A DNA stretch of 64,000 bases from Exiguobacterium sp. AM39-5BH (GCF_003467445.1 NZ_QSGS01000002.1:241054-305053); one strand, 5' to 3'; numbered from the stretch's first letter, positions 42,954 through 53,735 are shown. The notes: a model not told the origin generated them from the letters alone. Program-made: numbers and translations.

Positions 42954-44099
42954 TTAGTTACGGCGTTGTCTTACGAACGCTGGGATGTTGATCGTCTCGT
43001 CTGGGACGTCCCCACCATAGACCGGTCTATGGAAGTTCCCTTCATCTTGTGGCGCAGCTTCTTGCGCTTTCGGTTGAGCCTCACGGTTCACTTCAGCTTC
43101 CGGTTGTTTCTTCGGTTGTTGAAGGAACGGGTTCGTCCCTTGCGCTTCTTCTGCGAATTCAGTTGCGATCACGGTTACGATGATCTCGTCGTTCAAGTTT
43201 TCGTTGATGACCGAACCGAAAATCAAGTTCACTTCTTCATCAGCGGCACTTTGAACGATTTGGGCAGCTTCCGTGACTTCGTACAAGCTGAGGCTAAGTC
43301 CGCCTGTGATGTTCATCAAGACACCTTTCGCTCCTTCAATTGAAGACTCGAGAAGTGGAGATGAGATGGCTTTCTTCGCTGCCTCGACGGCACGGTTCTC
43401 GCCAGTGGCGACACCGACACCCATGAGCGCCGAACCTTTTTCAGTCATGATCGTCTTGACGTCAGCAAAGTCCAGGTTGATGAGACCAGGAATCGCGATC
43501 AAGTCCGTGATTCCTTGGACACCTTGGCGAAGGACGTTATCCGCTTCGCGGAACGCTTCGATCATCGGCGTGTTGCGCTCGACGATTTCAAGCAATTTGT
43601 CGTTTGGAATGACAATAAGTGTATCGACTTTTTCTTTGAACGCTTGAATCCCGTGTTGGGCATGTTGCATACGTTTGCGTCCTTCAAACATGAACGGTTT
43701 GGTGACGACACCGACCGTGAGGGCTCCGATTTCTTTTGAAATCTCGGCGATGACAGGCGCTGCCCCCGTTCCCGTTCCTCCACCCATACCAGCTGTGACG
43801 AAGACCATGTCCGCTCCGTCAAGCGCTTCAATCAACTGTTCACGGCTTTCTTCAGCCGCTTTTTTCCCGATATCGGGATTCGCACCGGCACCGAGACCAC
43901 GTGTCAACTTTGCACCGAGTTGGAGCTTCACGTCCGCTTTTGACATGTTGAGCGCTTGCGCGTCCGTGTTGACAGCAATGAACTCGACACCTTGTACTCC
44001 GTGCTCGATCATGCGGTTGACAGCGTTTGAACCGCCGCCCCCGACTCCAATCACTTTAATTTTTGCTACGGCGTCAATCGCCTCATCAAAGTACATCAT
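42954..44099 (-). CDS. ftsZ: cell division protein FtsZ
   Basis: Tubulin-like GTPase that forms the Z-ring. The GTP signature [17 protein letters not shown] is near residue 105, NTDAQAL near 44, and the T7 catalytic loop [11 protein letters not shown] near 207. A variable acidic/proline linker precedes the C-terminal peptide [10 protein letters not shown], which binds SepF and FtsA. It has 381 residues; two adjacent ATGs (44099 and 44096) are possible. Confidence 0.98.
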   Translation of the reverse strand: MMYFDEAIDAVAKIKVIGVGGGGSNAVNRMIEHGVQGVEFIAVNTDAQALNMSKADVKLQLGAKLTRGLGAGANPDIGKKAAEESREQLIEALDGADMVFVTAGMGGGTGTGAAPVIAEISKEIGALTVGVVTKPFMFEGRKRMQHAQHGIQAFKEKVDTLIVIPNDKLLEIVERNTPMIEAFREADNVLRQGVQGITDLIAIPGLINLDFADVKTIMTEKGSALMGVGVATGENRAVEAAKKAISSPLLESSIEGAKGVLMNITGGLSLSLYEVTEAAQIVQSAADEEVNLIFGSVINENLNDEIIVTVIATEFAEEAQGTNPFLQQPKKQPEAEVNREAQPKAQEAAPQDEGNFHRPVYGGDVPDETINIPAFVRQRRN

Positions 44100-44147
44100 T
44101 TAAGGTATCCCCCTACATAATTTCCAATTGTTAACACAACGTCACAT

Positions 44148-45443
44148 TCATACGCCAAATAATTTCTCCATTAAACGACCAAAACCGTTTTTCGTCTCAC
44201 GATCGTCCTGTTCCACTTCATCTTCGTGGTCACGGACGCTCCCATTTGGAGCGGCATCGTCTGATTTTGTGACGGCCACACGCTCTTCCGGCTTTTCAAG
44301 TCGTGACTTCGAGACGTGATGATCGCTCATGAGCACGTACTTGAGGACGCCGACCGCGGTCGCGTATTTCGGGTGTCTGACGCCAATCGACGACGGCTGG
44401 TATAGTCTCGTCTTTTGACCCATGACACGAGTCGCCAATTCTTGGATGCCAGGTAAAGCAGCGGCCCCACCACAGAGAAGATAGCCTCCACTGAGCGTCG
44501 GAACGCCTACCTTTTGCACTCTATTCAACACAAGGGTGAACATTTCCTCTATTCTCGCCTCTAAAACATAACTAATTTCAGCTTGCGGTTCGAACATGAC
44601 TTCCCCGTTAATATTCGTGAACGAGAATCCTTCGGACGAGTCCGCCATGTCTTCCATGGCGAGTCCATATTCTTCTTTTGCCACTTTGGCGTCTTGGTAT
44701 TTACAATTAAGCTTATATACCAAGTCGCGCGTCATATGGTCGCCTCCGACAGGAAGGATATATGAGTAGACAAGGTCGCCACGATAGAAGACCGAGACCG
44801 TTGTTTTTTCATGACCGACATCGATCAAGCCAATGCCAAGATCAATTTCATCGACAGATGCCGCACTCATACCAAGCGCTAAATTGCCGAGGACGAATCC
44901 TTCGAGTTTCAGGCCTGCTCGTTCGATAGAACGACGGATACTATGTAAAATCGTCTTCGAACCAGTCACCATCTTGCCGTGCATCTCTAACCGATAACCG
45001 AGCATGCCTCGGGGATCGACGACACCTGTCTGTTGATCGACCGTGAAGGATGACGGAATCACGTCGATAACGCTCATCTCATCCGGCAAGCGCATCACTT
45101 GTGCCGAGTTGATGACTTCAATCACGTCTGTATCCGTAATTTCTTGATCTTCTCGTTTGACGGATGCAATTCCGTGACATGGGGCGATTTGGATATGTTC
45201 CCCTTCGATGGCAACATACACCGACCGAATTTGATCACCGAGTGCCGCTTCGGCATGTTCGACGGCTTGTTTGATGGCTTGAACCGTCTTATCGATGTCG
45301 ACGACGGCGCCACGTTTTACTCCTGCAGACGGGGCACATCCCTCCGCCAAAATGTTAAGCGTTCCCCCGAGTAGTTCACCCACGACGAGCTTAATTTCTG
45401 ACGTTCCTATATCCAATGCGGCCACATAACCATTCGCTTCCAA
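44148..45443 (-). CDS. ftsA: cell division protein FtsA
   Basis: Actin-like ATPase that tethers FtsZ to the membrane. It has YVAALDIGTSEIKLVVGE for phosphate 1, LGIGLIDVGHEKTTVSVF for phosphate 2, and YLLCGGAAALPGIQELA for adenosine binding. The C-terminal amphipathic helix GFGRLMEKLFGV anchors the membrane. It has 431 residues. The 227-base gap upstream holds the ftsQ terminator and a TTGACA (45615-45620, minus) without a clear -10 match. Confidence 0.96.
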   Translation of the reverse strand: MEANGYVAALDIGTSEIKLVVGELLGGTLNILAEGCAPSAGVKRGAVVDIDKTVQAIKQAVEHAEAALGDQIRSVYVAIEGEHIQIAPCHGIASVKREDQEITDTDVIEVINSAQVMRLPDEMSVIDVIPSSFTVDQQTGVVDPRGMLGYRLEMHGKMVTGSKTILHSIRRSIERAGLKLEGFVLGNLALGMSAASVDEIDLGIGLIDVGHEKTTVSVFYRGDLVYSYILPVGGDHMTRDLVYKLNCKYQDAKVAKEEYGLAMEDMADSSEGFSFTNINGEVMFEPQAEISYVLEARIEEMFTLVLNRVQKVGVPTLSGGYLLCGGAAALPGIQELATRVMGQKTRLYQPSSIGVRHPKYATAVGVLKYVLMSDHHVSKSRLEKPEERVAVTKSDDAAPNGSVRDHEDEVEQDDRETKNGFGRLMEKLFGV

Positions 45444-45627
45444 AAGGGAAACACCTCCGCGCTTTAATTTCTGTGCTTGAATTCCGTTACATTGTTACAG
45501 ATATCCAAAAATAGTGTTAGGTTCGGCAAGATATCTCACGTCTAAGTTTACAACAAATAAGATAGTGAGAAAAGGTAGAATCCTACAAATTACGCGGTTA
45601 TGGGGTGTCAATTCGATTACAATCGAT

Positions 45628-45659
45628 AAAAAAACAGCCCTTATATGACTAAGGACTGT
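45628..45659 (-). terminator. terminator after ftsQ/divIB
   Basis: On minus, ACAGTCCTTA GTCATA TAAGGGCTGT followed by a seven-T run. It separates the wall genes from ftsA-ftsZ, implying a separate ftsAZ promoter. Confidence 0.85.
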
Positions 45660-45670
45660 AAAATATCAGA

Positions 45671-46441
45671 CTATTCTTTCGATTTTTCATAAGGAACGAA
45701 ATAATATCCCCCATCCATGACGACAATTCCCCGTTGTCCTTTTGGAATATTCTCATAGATTTCACCGTACTTGGCGACCGTTTGGCTAAGTTTGAACGTC
45801 GGCGTCTGAATCGTATTGCCATCGTTCATGTAAATCTCATACCGTGTCGGTTCGCCTTTCTGTTTAGAGAAGACGATTTCGGACATCCTAGCCCTCATCG
45901 CGTCATCGACTTGTTCGAGCTCACTCGCAATTTTCACAAGTTCCGCCTCATCGGTAAACTCACGCAACAGCGGACCGTCTTTTAATTTCGCTGGATCCGT
46001 GATGGATCCGGTTGGATGCAAGGAACCGTCAGCTAGAACGACGACTTCTTCTTTTTCCGTCCGCGAGTAGGCAATCATCTTCTCTTCCACGACGTCAATC
46101 GTCACGACGTTATACCAAGAACGATTGACGTTCACGTCTTTCACGCCAGGCACTTTACGAAGCTCTCGCTCAATCCCGTCCGGCGAGACTTGAACGATTT
46201 TCGTGGACGTGTCGATGTCCGTCTCGGCGAGCACATACGCTTCTGTCAACCAAGACAAGCCGTTTACGTTCACCGCTTTCACGTCAGACACCGATGTCTG
46301 CATATATACGACGAGCGCGATCAACACCGCAAACAAAAACAGGATGGTCGACAACCGTCGATTCGCTTTCTTACGGCGTTGATCTTTCATATACGGGATC
46401 CGGTCTTCCAAACTACGAACGGTATTCTGACGTGTCTCCAT
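45671..46441 (-). CDS. cell division protein FtsQ/DivIB
   Basis: Bitopic septal protein of 256 residues that works with FtsL (and DivIC) to activate septal wall synthesis. A basic N-terminus (DQRRKKANRR) precedes one membrane helix (LSTILFLFAVLIALVVYM, about 30-47). A POTRA domain follows (VSDVKAVNVNGLSWLTEAYV), then the beta domain. It lies after murG, as divIB does in Bacillus. AAAAGGAGAGTAGCC precedes the ATG. Confidence 0.93.
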   Translation of the reverse strand: METRQNTVRSLEDRIPYMKDQRRKKANRRLSTILFLFAVLIALVVYMQTSVSDVKAVNVNGLSWLTEAYVLAETDIDTSTKIVQVSPDGIERELRKVPGVKDVNVNRSWYNVVTIDVVEEKMIAYSRTEKEEVVVLADGSLHPTGSITDPAKLKDGPLLREFTDEAELVKIASELEQVDDAMRARMSEIVFSKQKGEPTRYEIYMNDGNTIQTPTFKLSQTVAKYGEIYENIPKGQRGIVVMDGGYYFVPYEKSKE

Positions 46442-46454
46442 GGCTACTCTCCTT

Positions 46455-47530
46455 TTATGCGCGGACTTCTTCGACGAGGTCGGCGAGCGACTCCGCGGCG
46501 TGCGGGAATCCTAACCGTTTCGAGGCGGCGGCCATCTCATCGTGATGATTCAATACATGCCGGATGGAACGGACGAGCGTCTCGCCCGTCAAATCCCCTT
46601 CTTTAATCAATTCCGCCGCGCCGCTTTCGACGAGCGCCGAGGCGTTTTTCGTCTGATGGTCGGCCGTCACGTACGGGCTCGGAATCAAGATGCTCGGTAA
46701 CCCGAGCGCCGTCAATTCCGAGATCGTCGAGGCACCGGCCCGGGACACGACGAGACTCGCACACGCGAGCAGTTCGGGCATGTCGTAGACGTAAGGTAAG
46801 ACGTGAACGTTTTCGGCTTTCGGCGCCGTCGCCACGACGTTGTCATAATGGACGTTCCCGGTCACGTAGAGCACGTTCACCGGCTCGGCCGCAAGTTCCG
46901 GGATGGCCTCGATGACGGCCCGGTTGATGGCCTCGGCTCCGCGGCTACCGCCGTAAATCAAGACAATCGGACGTGCATCGATACCATACTCGGCCCGGAC
47001 GACCGCTTCGTTCACGGTCGTCTTCAACACTTCGCTGCCGCGAGGGTTTCCGATGACACGAACGTTCGCATCGGGAAACTGGGATTCCGAACCGGCGAAC
47101 GACAAGGCGACCCGGTCGGCTTTCTTTGATAAAAACTTGTTCGTCAAGCCCGGGATACTGTTCTGTTCATGCAGAATCGTCGGGATACCGAGTTGTTGCG
47201 CCGTGAAGACGACCGGTCCAGAGACGAATCCTCCCGTGCCGATGACGACGTCCGGACGGAACGTCTTCATCTCTTTACGCAACGTCAAGACCGATTGAAC
47301 GAACCAATAGGCTGTCTTGACGTTGTCGAGCGACAACGACCGTTTGAGCCCGGCGATTCGAATCGATTTGAACGGCACGCCGCGCGCGGGACGAGATCGG
47401 CCTCGAGACCGTTCTCGGTGCCGATATACAGCACCTCGAGATTCGGGTGACGCTGTTTGAGCGTATCGAGGAGAGCGAGTGCCGGGTAGATATGGCCACC
47501 CGTCCCTCCACCAGAAATCATGACTTTCAT
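46455..47530 (-). pseudogene. murG: MurG glycosyltransferase, broken by a one-base deletion
   Basis: Adds GlcNAc to lipid I to form lipid II. The N-terminus [20 protein letters not shown] carries the GGGTGGH loop. At about 47382 (GLEADLVPR) the frame is lost, and it resumes one frame over as [20 protein letters not shown]. The C-terminal donor site IYGGSRGAEAINRAV and SRAGASTISELTALGLPSILIPSP are intact. The missing base lies in a CGCGCG-rich run; the length is 2 modulo 3. Its start overlaps murD (ATGA). MurG is essential, so sequence error is the likely cause. Confidence 0.92.
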
Positions 47531-48864
47531 TGATTGGCCTCCTCATATGCATGGACGAGACGGACGAAATGCTCGCCTCGCTCTTCAAACGTCTTATATT
47601 GGTCCCAGCTCGCACACGCCGGTGACAATAAAATCACATCGTCTGGGGCAGACTGTTCAAATGCGAGCGGGACAGCCGCGTCGAGCGTATCGACCGCGAA
47701 CGACGGAATCTGCTCGGCTTCACCGAGTGCTCGGAAACGTCCTGCCGTCTCACCGTATGAGACGAGGGCTTTGACGCGACCGAGCGCCGGGATGAGTGAA
47801 TCTAATTCAGCTCCACGTTCAAGTCCCCCGCACACCCACACGATCGGGGCATCGAATCCCCTCAATGCCGCTTCCGCCGCCACGTTGTTCGTCGCTTTTG
47901 AGTCGTTATAAACTCGGCGTCCGAGCACTTGGCCAAGGCTTTCCGTCCGATGGGCCACACCGCCGAACGTGCGTAACACACGCTCGATATGAGCTACCGG
48001 GATATCGAACGGTTCGACGAGCAACAACGCCGCCAATACGTTCTCGACGTTATGGGCCCCGCCGAGGGCGAGATCCTCGACCCGGATGACCGGCTTGCCG
48101 TGAAGCGTGACCCAGCCATCGGTGACGCGAGCGTCTCCACTGTCATAGCCGAACGTCGAAGCAACGAGACCGGCCGGGACGCGTTTCATCACTTCGGTGT
48201 CACTGCCCTTGACGACGACGCGGTCTGATGCCGTCATGTTCCGGAACAAGTTCCCTTTGGCGTCCGCATACGACTCGAAGTCGCCGTGATAATCTAAATG
48301 TGCCGGCGATAAGTTCAACAGCGCCGCCGCTTGCGGATGGAACTGTTCGACGCCCATCAGTTGGAAGCTCGATAGTTCGATGACGATGACGTCGCCCTGC
48401 TTCGCTTTCGAAGCGACTTCGATCGCCGGGAAACCGATGTTCCCTGCCACATGGACAGGACGACTTCCCCCTTTGAGCAATTCGTGGACGAGCGTGGTCG
48501 TCGTCGTCTTGCCGTTCGAGCCGGTGATGGCGACGAACGTGGCATCGGTCGCCAAGTAGGCAAGTTCGACTTCTGTATAGATCGGTATCTTCCGCTCAAT
48601 CGCTGCTTGAAGGAGCGGGATGTGATACGGGATTCCCGGGTTTTTGACGATCATGTCCGTCGTGTCGAGCAATTCGAGCGGATGGGCTCCGAAAACACCT
48701 TTGATTCCGAGCGCTTCGATCTTCATCCGTTCTTCCGTTGACGGTTCGCTCCCGGTGTTGATGGTCACGTCCGCGCCGACATTTCTTAAATAAGCGGCTG
48801 CGGCGATGCCGCTCCGTGCCGCGCCGAGTACGAGGACTCGTTTATCGTTCCACTGTTGTTGCAT
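47527..48864 (-). CDS. murD: UDP-N-acetylmuramoylalanine-D-glutamate ligase
   Basis: Adds D-glutamate to UDP-MurNAc-L-Ala. The ATP loop is [31 protein letters not shown] and [21 protein letters not shown] are Mur ligase motifs. I start at [19 protein letters not shown] (48864, 445 residues), preceded by GGTGGAAGAC; ATG 48876 is an alternative without a good ribosome-binding site. It lies between mraY and murG; spoVE/ftsW, present here in Bacillus, is missing. Confidence 0.96.
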   Translation of the reverse strand: MQQQWNDKRVLVLGAARSGIAAAAYLRNVGADVTINTGSEPSTEERMKIEALGIKGVFGAHPLELLDTTDMIVKNPGIPYHIPLLQAAIERKIPIYTEVELAYLATDATFVAITGSNGKTTTTTLVHELLKGGSRPVHVAGNIGFPAIEVASKAKQGDVIVIELSSFQLMGVEQFHPQAAALLNLSPAHLDYHGDFESYADAKGNLFRNMTASDRVVVKGSDTEVMKRVPAGLVASTFGYDSGDARVTDGWVTLHGKPVIRVEDLALGGAHNVENVLAALLLVEPFDIPVAHIERVLRTFGGVAHRTESLGQVLGRRVYNDSKATNNVAAEAALRGFDAPIVWVCGGLERGAELDSLIPALGRVKALVSYGETAGRFRALGEAEQIPSFAVDTLDAAVPLAFEQSAPDDVILLSPACASWDQYKTFEERGEHFVRLVHAYEEANQ

Positions 48865-48879
48865 GTCTTCCACCATCCA

Positions 48880-49838
48880 TTACATGAGTAGTAACGACAA
48901 GACTGCCGTAATCAAACTAATTCCACCGAACGTCAAGACGATGCGCCATTCTGACCAACCGACCATTTCAAAATGGTGATGAATCGGGCTCATCTTAAAG
49001 ATTCGTTTGCCCGTCGTCTTGAACGAGAGCACTTGCAAGATGACGCTGAGCGTCTCGATGACAAAGATGATGCCCACGAAGACGAGCAACAGCTCGAGCT
49101 TGAGCATGAGGCGAGGCCGGCGACCGCACCACCGAGGGCGAGCGATCCCGTGTCCCCCATAAAGATTTTCGCCGGGTATTTATTGAAAACGAGGAAGCCG
49201 AGCAAGGCGCCGACCGCACTGAAGGCGAACCAAGCGATGCCCGCTTCGTCTTGTCCGAGGGCATAGATGCCGAAGAACGCGAACGTCGGGATGGCCGAGA
49301 ACGAGACGAGACCGTCGAGGCCGTCCGTCAAGTTGACCGCGTTCGAGAACCCGACGAGCCAGAAGATGACGATGGCGACGTACAACCAGCCCGTATCAAA
49401 CGCGATCGACGTGAACGGAATTTGAATCGTCGTATCGAGTGCCCCACCGAGTGAAAGGAACCAAACGAACAAGACCGAGACGACGATTTGACCGATCAAT
49501 TTCTGAAGCGACGTCAAACCGAGGTTGCGCTTGTTGACGACTTTGATGTAGTCGTCGAGAAAACCGATCACTCCGAAGGCGAGTGTCACGAACAACAATG
49601 TTCCGAACCCCGTGACCGTCTCGCCAAACACGATTGATACAACGAAACCGATCATGAGTGCTAGTAAAATGACGATTCCACCCATCGTCGGTGTACCTGA
49701 TTTCTTTTGATGCCAATCCGGACCTTCGTCACGAATTTCTTGCCCAAACTTCAATTCGCGCAACGCCGGGATGGCCCGTGGCATGACGACCAATACGGTC
49801 AATAATGAACTAATTAAGACGATTAAACTGATTAACAT
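48880..49838 (-). pseudogene. mraY: phospho-N-acetylmuramoyl-pentapeptide transferase MraY, broken by a one-base deletion
   Basis: Membrane enzyme making lipid I. The first part (MLISLIVLISSLLTVLVVMP, GPDWHQKKSGTPTMGG with the catalytic region, NAVNLTDGLDGL, and the [16 protein letters not shown] loop) is read to about 49109. The rest, [19 protein letters not shown] through [19 protein letters not shown], continues one frame over. One missing base between GCC and ATG explains it. The start at 49838 fits AGTGAGG seven bases upstream; ATG 49844 nearly touches it. MraY is essential, so error is likely. Confidence 0.92.
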
Positions 49839-49859
49839 GTTCATACCTCACTACTCTGT

Positions 49860-51167
49860 TTATTGAACCAAACGCTCAAGCGCCAGTCCTCGCGATGCTT
49901 TTAACAATATCACAGTCTGGGGACGTTGATAACTGCCGAGAAGTACTTTCGCTTCCTCGACCGTAGGCACCATTGTCACGTTCACACGTGGGTCAGAGAT
50001 ACCTTTCGCAATCCATTTCGCTTTCTCCCCGATGAGTACGCAATCCGTGACAGGAGCCGTGATGGCGTGGCCGACTTGTTCGTGCTGGGCGACCTCATCC
50101 GTCCCAAGTTCATACATGTCGCCTAGGACGAGCACACGCCGCGTAAACCCTTCTAACGTTTTCATCGTCTCGATTGCAGCAATCATGGAGGTCGGGCTGG
50201 CGTTATAGGCGTCATTGATCAAGTGCGCATCGCCGAACATCCGTTTCTCCATCCGCATCGACGTCAACTGGACACGGTCGAGACCGCGTTGAATCGTGTC
50301 ATGACCTAACCCGAAGCGAAGACCGCAAGCAATCGCATAGGCAGCGTTACGGATTTGATGGGCCCCGAGCACTTTCAGCTCATACAGCTCGTGATTGTAG
50401 CGGAAAATCGAGGCGTCAAACGTCGTCTCCACGACTTCAAGCTTACCATCCGCAGTCGAATCGTATCCGATGCGGTATCCGCCTGCTTCATTGAGGAGCG
50501 GTTCGTCGGCATCGACGATTAAGACGCCGTCCGGTTTCAACCCGGCTTTAATTTCGAGCTTTGCCTTGGCAATACCTTTGCGCCCCCCGACTTGTTCGCC
50601 GTGTGACTCTCCGATGTTCGTCACGAAGGCGATATCCGGTTTGGCGAGCTTCGACAATAATTCGATTTGACCAAACCCGTTCATTCCCATCTCGAGCACG
50701 GCTATTTCCGTATCGCGCGGCATGCGTAATACAGTGAGCGGCAATCCGACGTCGGAATTAAAGTTTCCGGCTGTCTTATGCGTCTTGAACGTCTCGCCGA
50801 GCACGACGGCAATCATGTCTTTCGTTGACGTCTTCCCATTCGAACCGGTGATGGCGACGACTTTCGGATTGATTTCTGCTAGGTAGCGAGCTGCCGCCTC
50901 TTGGAGCGCTTTAAGAGGGGATGCGACCGGGATTGCCATAATCCCTTCTGGTAACGGACGGCCTTGTTCCCAAAACGTCACGATTGCTCCTTGTTTGATG
51001 GCCGCCTCGATGTATTCGTGTCCATCGACGCGTGCCCCGATAATCGGGACGAACAAGCCGTCGGGATTATCGTCTCGCGAATCAGTCGCAACGTGGCGGA
51101 CCTCACGTGTATCGTCTGTCTCTACTCCAAACCAAGATGCGAGTGTTTGAATCGTCAGCTGTTCCAT
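49860..51167 (-). CDS. murF: UDP-N-acetylmuramoyl-tripeptide-D-alanyl-D-alanine ligase MurF
   Basis: Adds D-Ala-D-Ala to the cell-wall precursor. The ATP loop is [36 protein letters not shown] and INDAYNASPTSMIAAIET are MurF-specific, and the DNPR motif of MurE is absent. The start MEQLTIQTLASWFG at 51167 follows AGGAGGAAATGGTT, giving 435 residues. It lies between pbpB and mraY, where Bacillus has murE; murE is not in the window. Confidence 0.95.
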   Translation of the reverse strand: MEQLTIQTLASWFGVETDDTREVRHVATDSRDDNPDGLFVPIIGARVDGHEYIEAAIKQGAIVTFWEQGRPLPEGIMAIPVASPLKALQEAAARYLAEINPKVVAITGSNGKTSTKDMIAVVLGETFKTHKTAGNFNSDVGLPLTVLRMPRDTEIAVLEMGMNGFGQIELLSKLAKPDIAFVTNIGESHGEQVGGRKGIAKAKLEIKAGLKPDGVLIVDADEPLLNEAGGYRIGYDSTADGKLEVVETTFDASIFRYNHELYELKVLGAHQIRNAAYAIACGLRFGLGHDTIQRGLDRVQLTSMRMEKRMFGDAHLINDAYNASPTSMIAAIETMKTLEGFTRRVLVLGDMYELGTDEVAQHEQVGHAITAPVTDCVLIGEKAKWIAKGISDPRVNVTMVPTVEEAKVLLGSYQRPQTVILLKASRGLALERLVQ

Positions 51168-51185
51168 AACCATTTCCTCCTGTGA

Positions 51186-51223
51186 CAAAGGAAAAGAGAG
51201 CCGAGGCCCTCTTTATCCCTTTG
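51186..51223 (-). terminator. hairpin/terminator after pbpB
   Basis: On minus, CAAAGG GATAAAGAGGGCCTCGGCTCTCTTTT CCTTTG forms a long interrupted stem with inner AAAGAG/CTCTTT and a short T-run, between pbpB and murF. Partial termination is likely. Confidence 0.6.
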
Positions 51224-51225
51224 CG

Positions 51226-53373
51226 TTAGTTCGACGGTGACTTGAGTTTTACTTTTAATGTCGCCCCAGTCTTGACCGGCTTGCCTTCCCCAATTGATTG
51301 GGACGTAACGAAGCCAGTACCGTCTATTTCTAAATTCAATTGATAAAGTGTTGCTAACCGTTTGACATCACGAAGTGACCAACCTTTAAGGGTCGGCATC
51401 GTGAACGACTCCGCCGTCTTTAGGAGCAAGCGCTCGCCGACAACATACGGCTGACCTTCAACCGGACTTTGAGCCGTGACCGTCTCACCACTACCGAGTG
51501 ATACCGGGGTGAACGCGGCGGCCTTGGCTTCTTTCATCACTTCGTCACGCGCTTGGCCGATGAACGATGAAGTCGTCTTGGTCGAGGCGTCGATTGATTT
51601 TTTTTGTTTGTCAGGCTCGACGCTCCGATAGCGGAGCGCAACGTCCATCACATCTTTGAACAGCGGTGCCATGATCCGTGGCCCAGTTGTTGATGAATCA
51701 CCGTTCGGACGGTCGACGGCAATATACATGACGAGTTCCGGATGATCCTCTGGAGCCATGCCGACGAACGAATGAATATATTGGCCGCTCAAATACTTCC
51801 CGTTTTCAGCGATTTGCGCGGTACCGGTTTTTCCGATGACACGATAGTTGTCAAGAGCGTACAATTGTCCCGTCCCGACATCGCTATTGACAACGCCATC
51901 GAGCGCTTCCCGCGTCTGTCGAGCAGACTCGGCCGTAATCGGTTGCCCGACAACTTTCGGGTTCGTCGTCCGAATCGTCTCTCCTGTCTCACGGTTGACG
52001 ACTTTTTTGATCACGTGGGGCTGCTTCATCGTTCCATCTGTCGCGATAGCTGACGTCGCTTGTAGAATCTGCATCGGTGTGACAGCTGTCGATTGCCCCC
52101 ATGCTGTGATTAAAACATTCATCGGGCTCTCGAAATCGAATTGGCTATTAACCTCTCCCGGTAAATCGACGCCTGTGCGTTGATCGAACTTGAATGCCTT
52201 GAAATAATCCTCATAGCGACTCAAGCCCAGACGTTCGTTCGCGAGAATCGAGAATGCGACGTTCGACGAGTGCCAGACCCCTTCTACCATAGGAATGGTA
52301 CCCCATCCGGTGATGTTGTAATCATTGAATACGGTCTTGCCGTATCGATATGAACCCGACTTGTACAGTTCATTCGGATTATAGACGCCCTCGTTGATGG
52401 CGGCGGCCAACGTGAAGATTTTCATCGTCGATCCTGGCTCAAATCGGGACGACACCGAGAAGTTGCTATACGAGCTGATTTCCCTCGTGTTCGGGTCGAA
52501 CGAAGGGCGGTCCGACACGGCGATGATTTCACCGGTCTTCGGGTCCATAATGATCGCCGTCGCATTCTTCGGCTTGTACTCTTTATACAGCTCTTCCATC
52601 TTCGTATCGAGCAGCTGTTGAATGCGGTGATCGATCGTCAGTTGGACGTCCGCCCCATCTTCCGGGTCAACCTTCAATTGCTCGTCACTCGAGACGAGTT
52701 GACGGCCGGCCAAATCTTTCTCGAACCGATACAGCCCATACGACTCGCTCAAGACGTCATTGAGTGACTTTTCAATCCCGAGTTCTCCAACGAGTTCGAT
52801 CCGCCCATTCTGGTCAATCTTTTGGGCGTATCCGACGACGCTTGATGCGAACACTTTGTTCGGATAATAGCGTTTCGGTTCTTCGACGAACGTGATCCCG
52901 GGAATCTTGAACGTTTCAATCTCTTCTTTTTGTTCGACCGTTAAATCACGACCCGGCACGCCGAACTCGATTTGCCCACGGTCTTTGTTTTGCTCGAGCC
53001 GTTTCAAGATGTCACCTTCCGTCATCGGAAGCACGGTCGCAAGTTGCTTCGCGGCCTCAGGAAACGCTTCGGGCATGAGCGTCTTGTTTTCTACCCGCTC
53101 GCCGCCGAGCTTCAACACGGCCACGACTCGGTACGACGGGATGTTGATGGCGATCGGTTGTCCGAAACGGTCAAAGATTTCTCCCCGCTCCGCCTTCAGC
53201 GTACTGACCGCTTTCCAACGCTCTTCCTCGGCGAAGGCGAGCATGTTCTCTCCCTTATACGTCTGGAAGACAGACAAATAGAGGAACCAACCGACAAAAA
53301 ATAAAAAGAGTGGTGTGAAGCAAACAATCGCCACCCACGCCACTCTTTTTTTACTCTGTTGTAGAGAATTCAT
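51226..53373 (-). CDS. pbpB: penicillin-binding protein 2B (FtsI-type septal transpeptidase) with PASTA domains
   Basis: Class B transpeptidase of 715 residues. An N-terminal membrane helix (VAWVAIVCFTPLFLFFVGWF, about 10-29) is followed by the dimerisation domain (60-250). The transpeptidase domain has FEPGSTMKIFTLAAAI (SxxK), SSNVAF (SxN) and IGKTGTAQIA (KTG). Two PASTA-like repeats lie at the C-terminus (from about 590). Its ATG overlaps the ftsL stop (TAATG). The sporulation paralogue spoVD is absent. Confidence 0.95.
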   Translation of the reverse strand: MNSLQQSKKRVAWVAIVCFTPLFLFFVGWFLYLSVFQTYKGENMLAFAEEERWKAVSTLKAERGEIFDRFGQPIAINIPSYRVVAVLKLGGERVENKTLMPEAFPEAAKQLATVLPMTEGDILKRLEQNKDRGQIEFGVPGRDLTVEQKEEIETFKIPGITFVEEPKRYYPNKVFASSVVGYAQKIDQNGRIELVGELGIEKSLNDVLSESYGLYRFEKDLAGRQLVSSDEQLKVDPEDGADVQLTIDHRIQQLLDTKMEELYKEYKPKNATAIIMDPKTGEIIAVSDRPSFDPNTREISSYSNFSVSSRFEPGSTMKIFTLAAAINEGVYNPNELYKSGSYRYGKTVFNDYNITGWGTIPMVEGVWHSSNVAFSILANERLGLSRYEDYFKAFKFDQRTGVDLPGEVNSQFDFESPMNVLITAWGQSTAVTPMQILQATSAIATDGTMKQPHVIKKVVNRETGETIRTTNPKVVGQPITAESARQTREALDGVVNSDVGTGQLYALDNYRVIGKTGTAQIAENGKYLSGQYIHSFVGMAPEDHPELVMYIAVDRPNGDSSTTGPRIMAPLFKDVMDVALRYRSVEPDKQKKSIDASTKTTSSFIGQARDEVMKEAKAAAFTPVSLGSGETVTAQSPVEGQPYVVGERLLLKTAESFTMPTLKGWSLRDVKRLATLYQLNLEIDGTGFVTSQSIGEGKPVKTGATLKVKLKSPSN

Positions 53374-53735
53374 TAGTCAATCACCTTGACGTTGTTCTCA
53401 TTGAATTGCATTCCGAGCTTTTCAGCAATCGCATAGATTCTCTCAGGTGAGCTTAGTTGGGCGATCTCATACTTTAATTCTTCATTCTCTTTGGCAATCG
53501 TGTTCGTCTCTTGTGTAATCAGAGCCGTGTCGCGCATGATATTGTACGCTTCATTATGTTTCGATACCGTGATGCCACCGAACAGGACAACTGAACAAAT
53601 CATGGTCGGGTACAGAATGGATTCGAACAAGGTCAGCGTACGTCGTTTTGGAGCTGGTGTTGGACGTTCTTGCGGAATCGGATTGCGATTCGGTGAAACT
53701 TGAGGCTGCAGAGCCTTGCGAGCAGCTTCTGGCAT
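53373..53735 (-). CDS. ftsL: cell division protein FtsL
   Basis: Small bitopic septal protein of 120 residues. A basic/proline-rich cytoplasmic tail precedes one membrane helix (LYPTMICSVVLFGGITVS, about 40-58) and a leucine-zipper-like coiled coil (ALITQETNTIAKENEELKYE). The family is poorly conserved, so the call rests on size, topology and the rsmH-ftsL-pbpB order. GGAGGG precedes the ATG. Confidence 0.88.
   Translation of the reverse strand: MPEAARKALQPQVSPNRNPIPQERPTPAPKRRTLTLFESILYPTMICSVVLFGGITVSKHNEAYNIMRDTALITQETNTIAKENEELKYEIAQLSSPERIYAIAEKLGMQFNENNVKVID

Noticed and set aside
47000..49900. Programmed ribosomal frameshifting in murG and mraY
   Set aside because: No slippery heptamer or downstream pseudoknot is evident, and the same one-base defect occurs in four unrelated genes.
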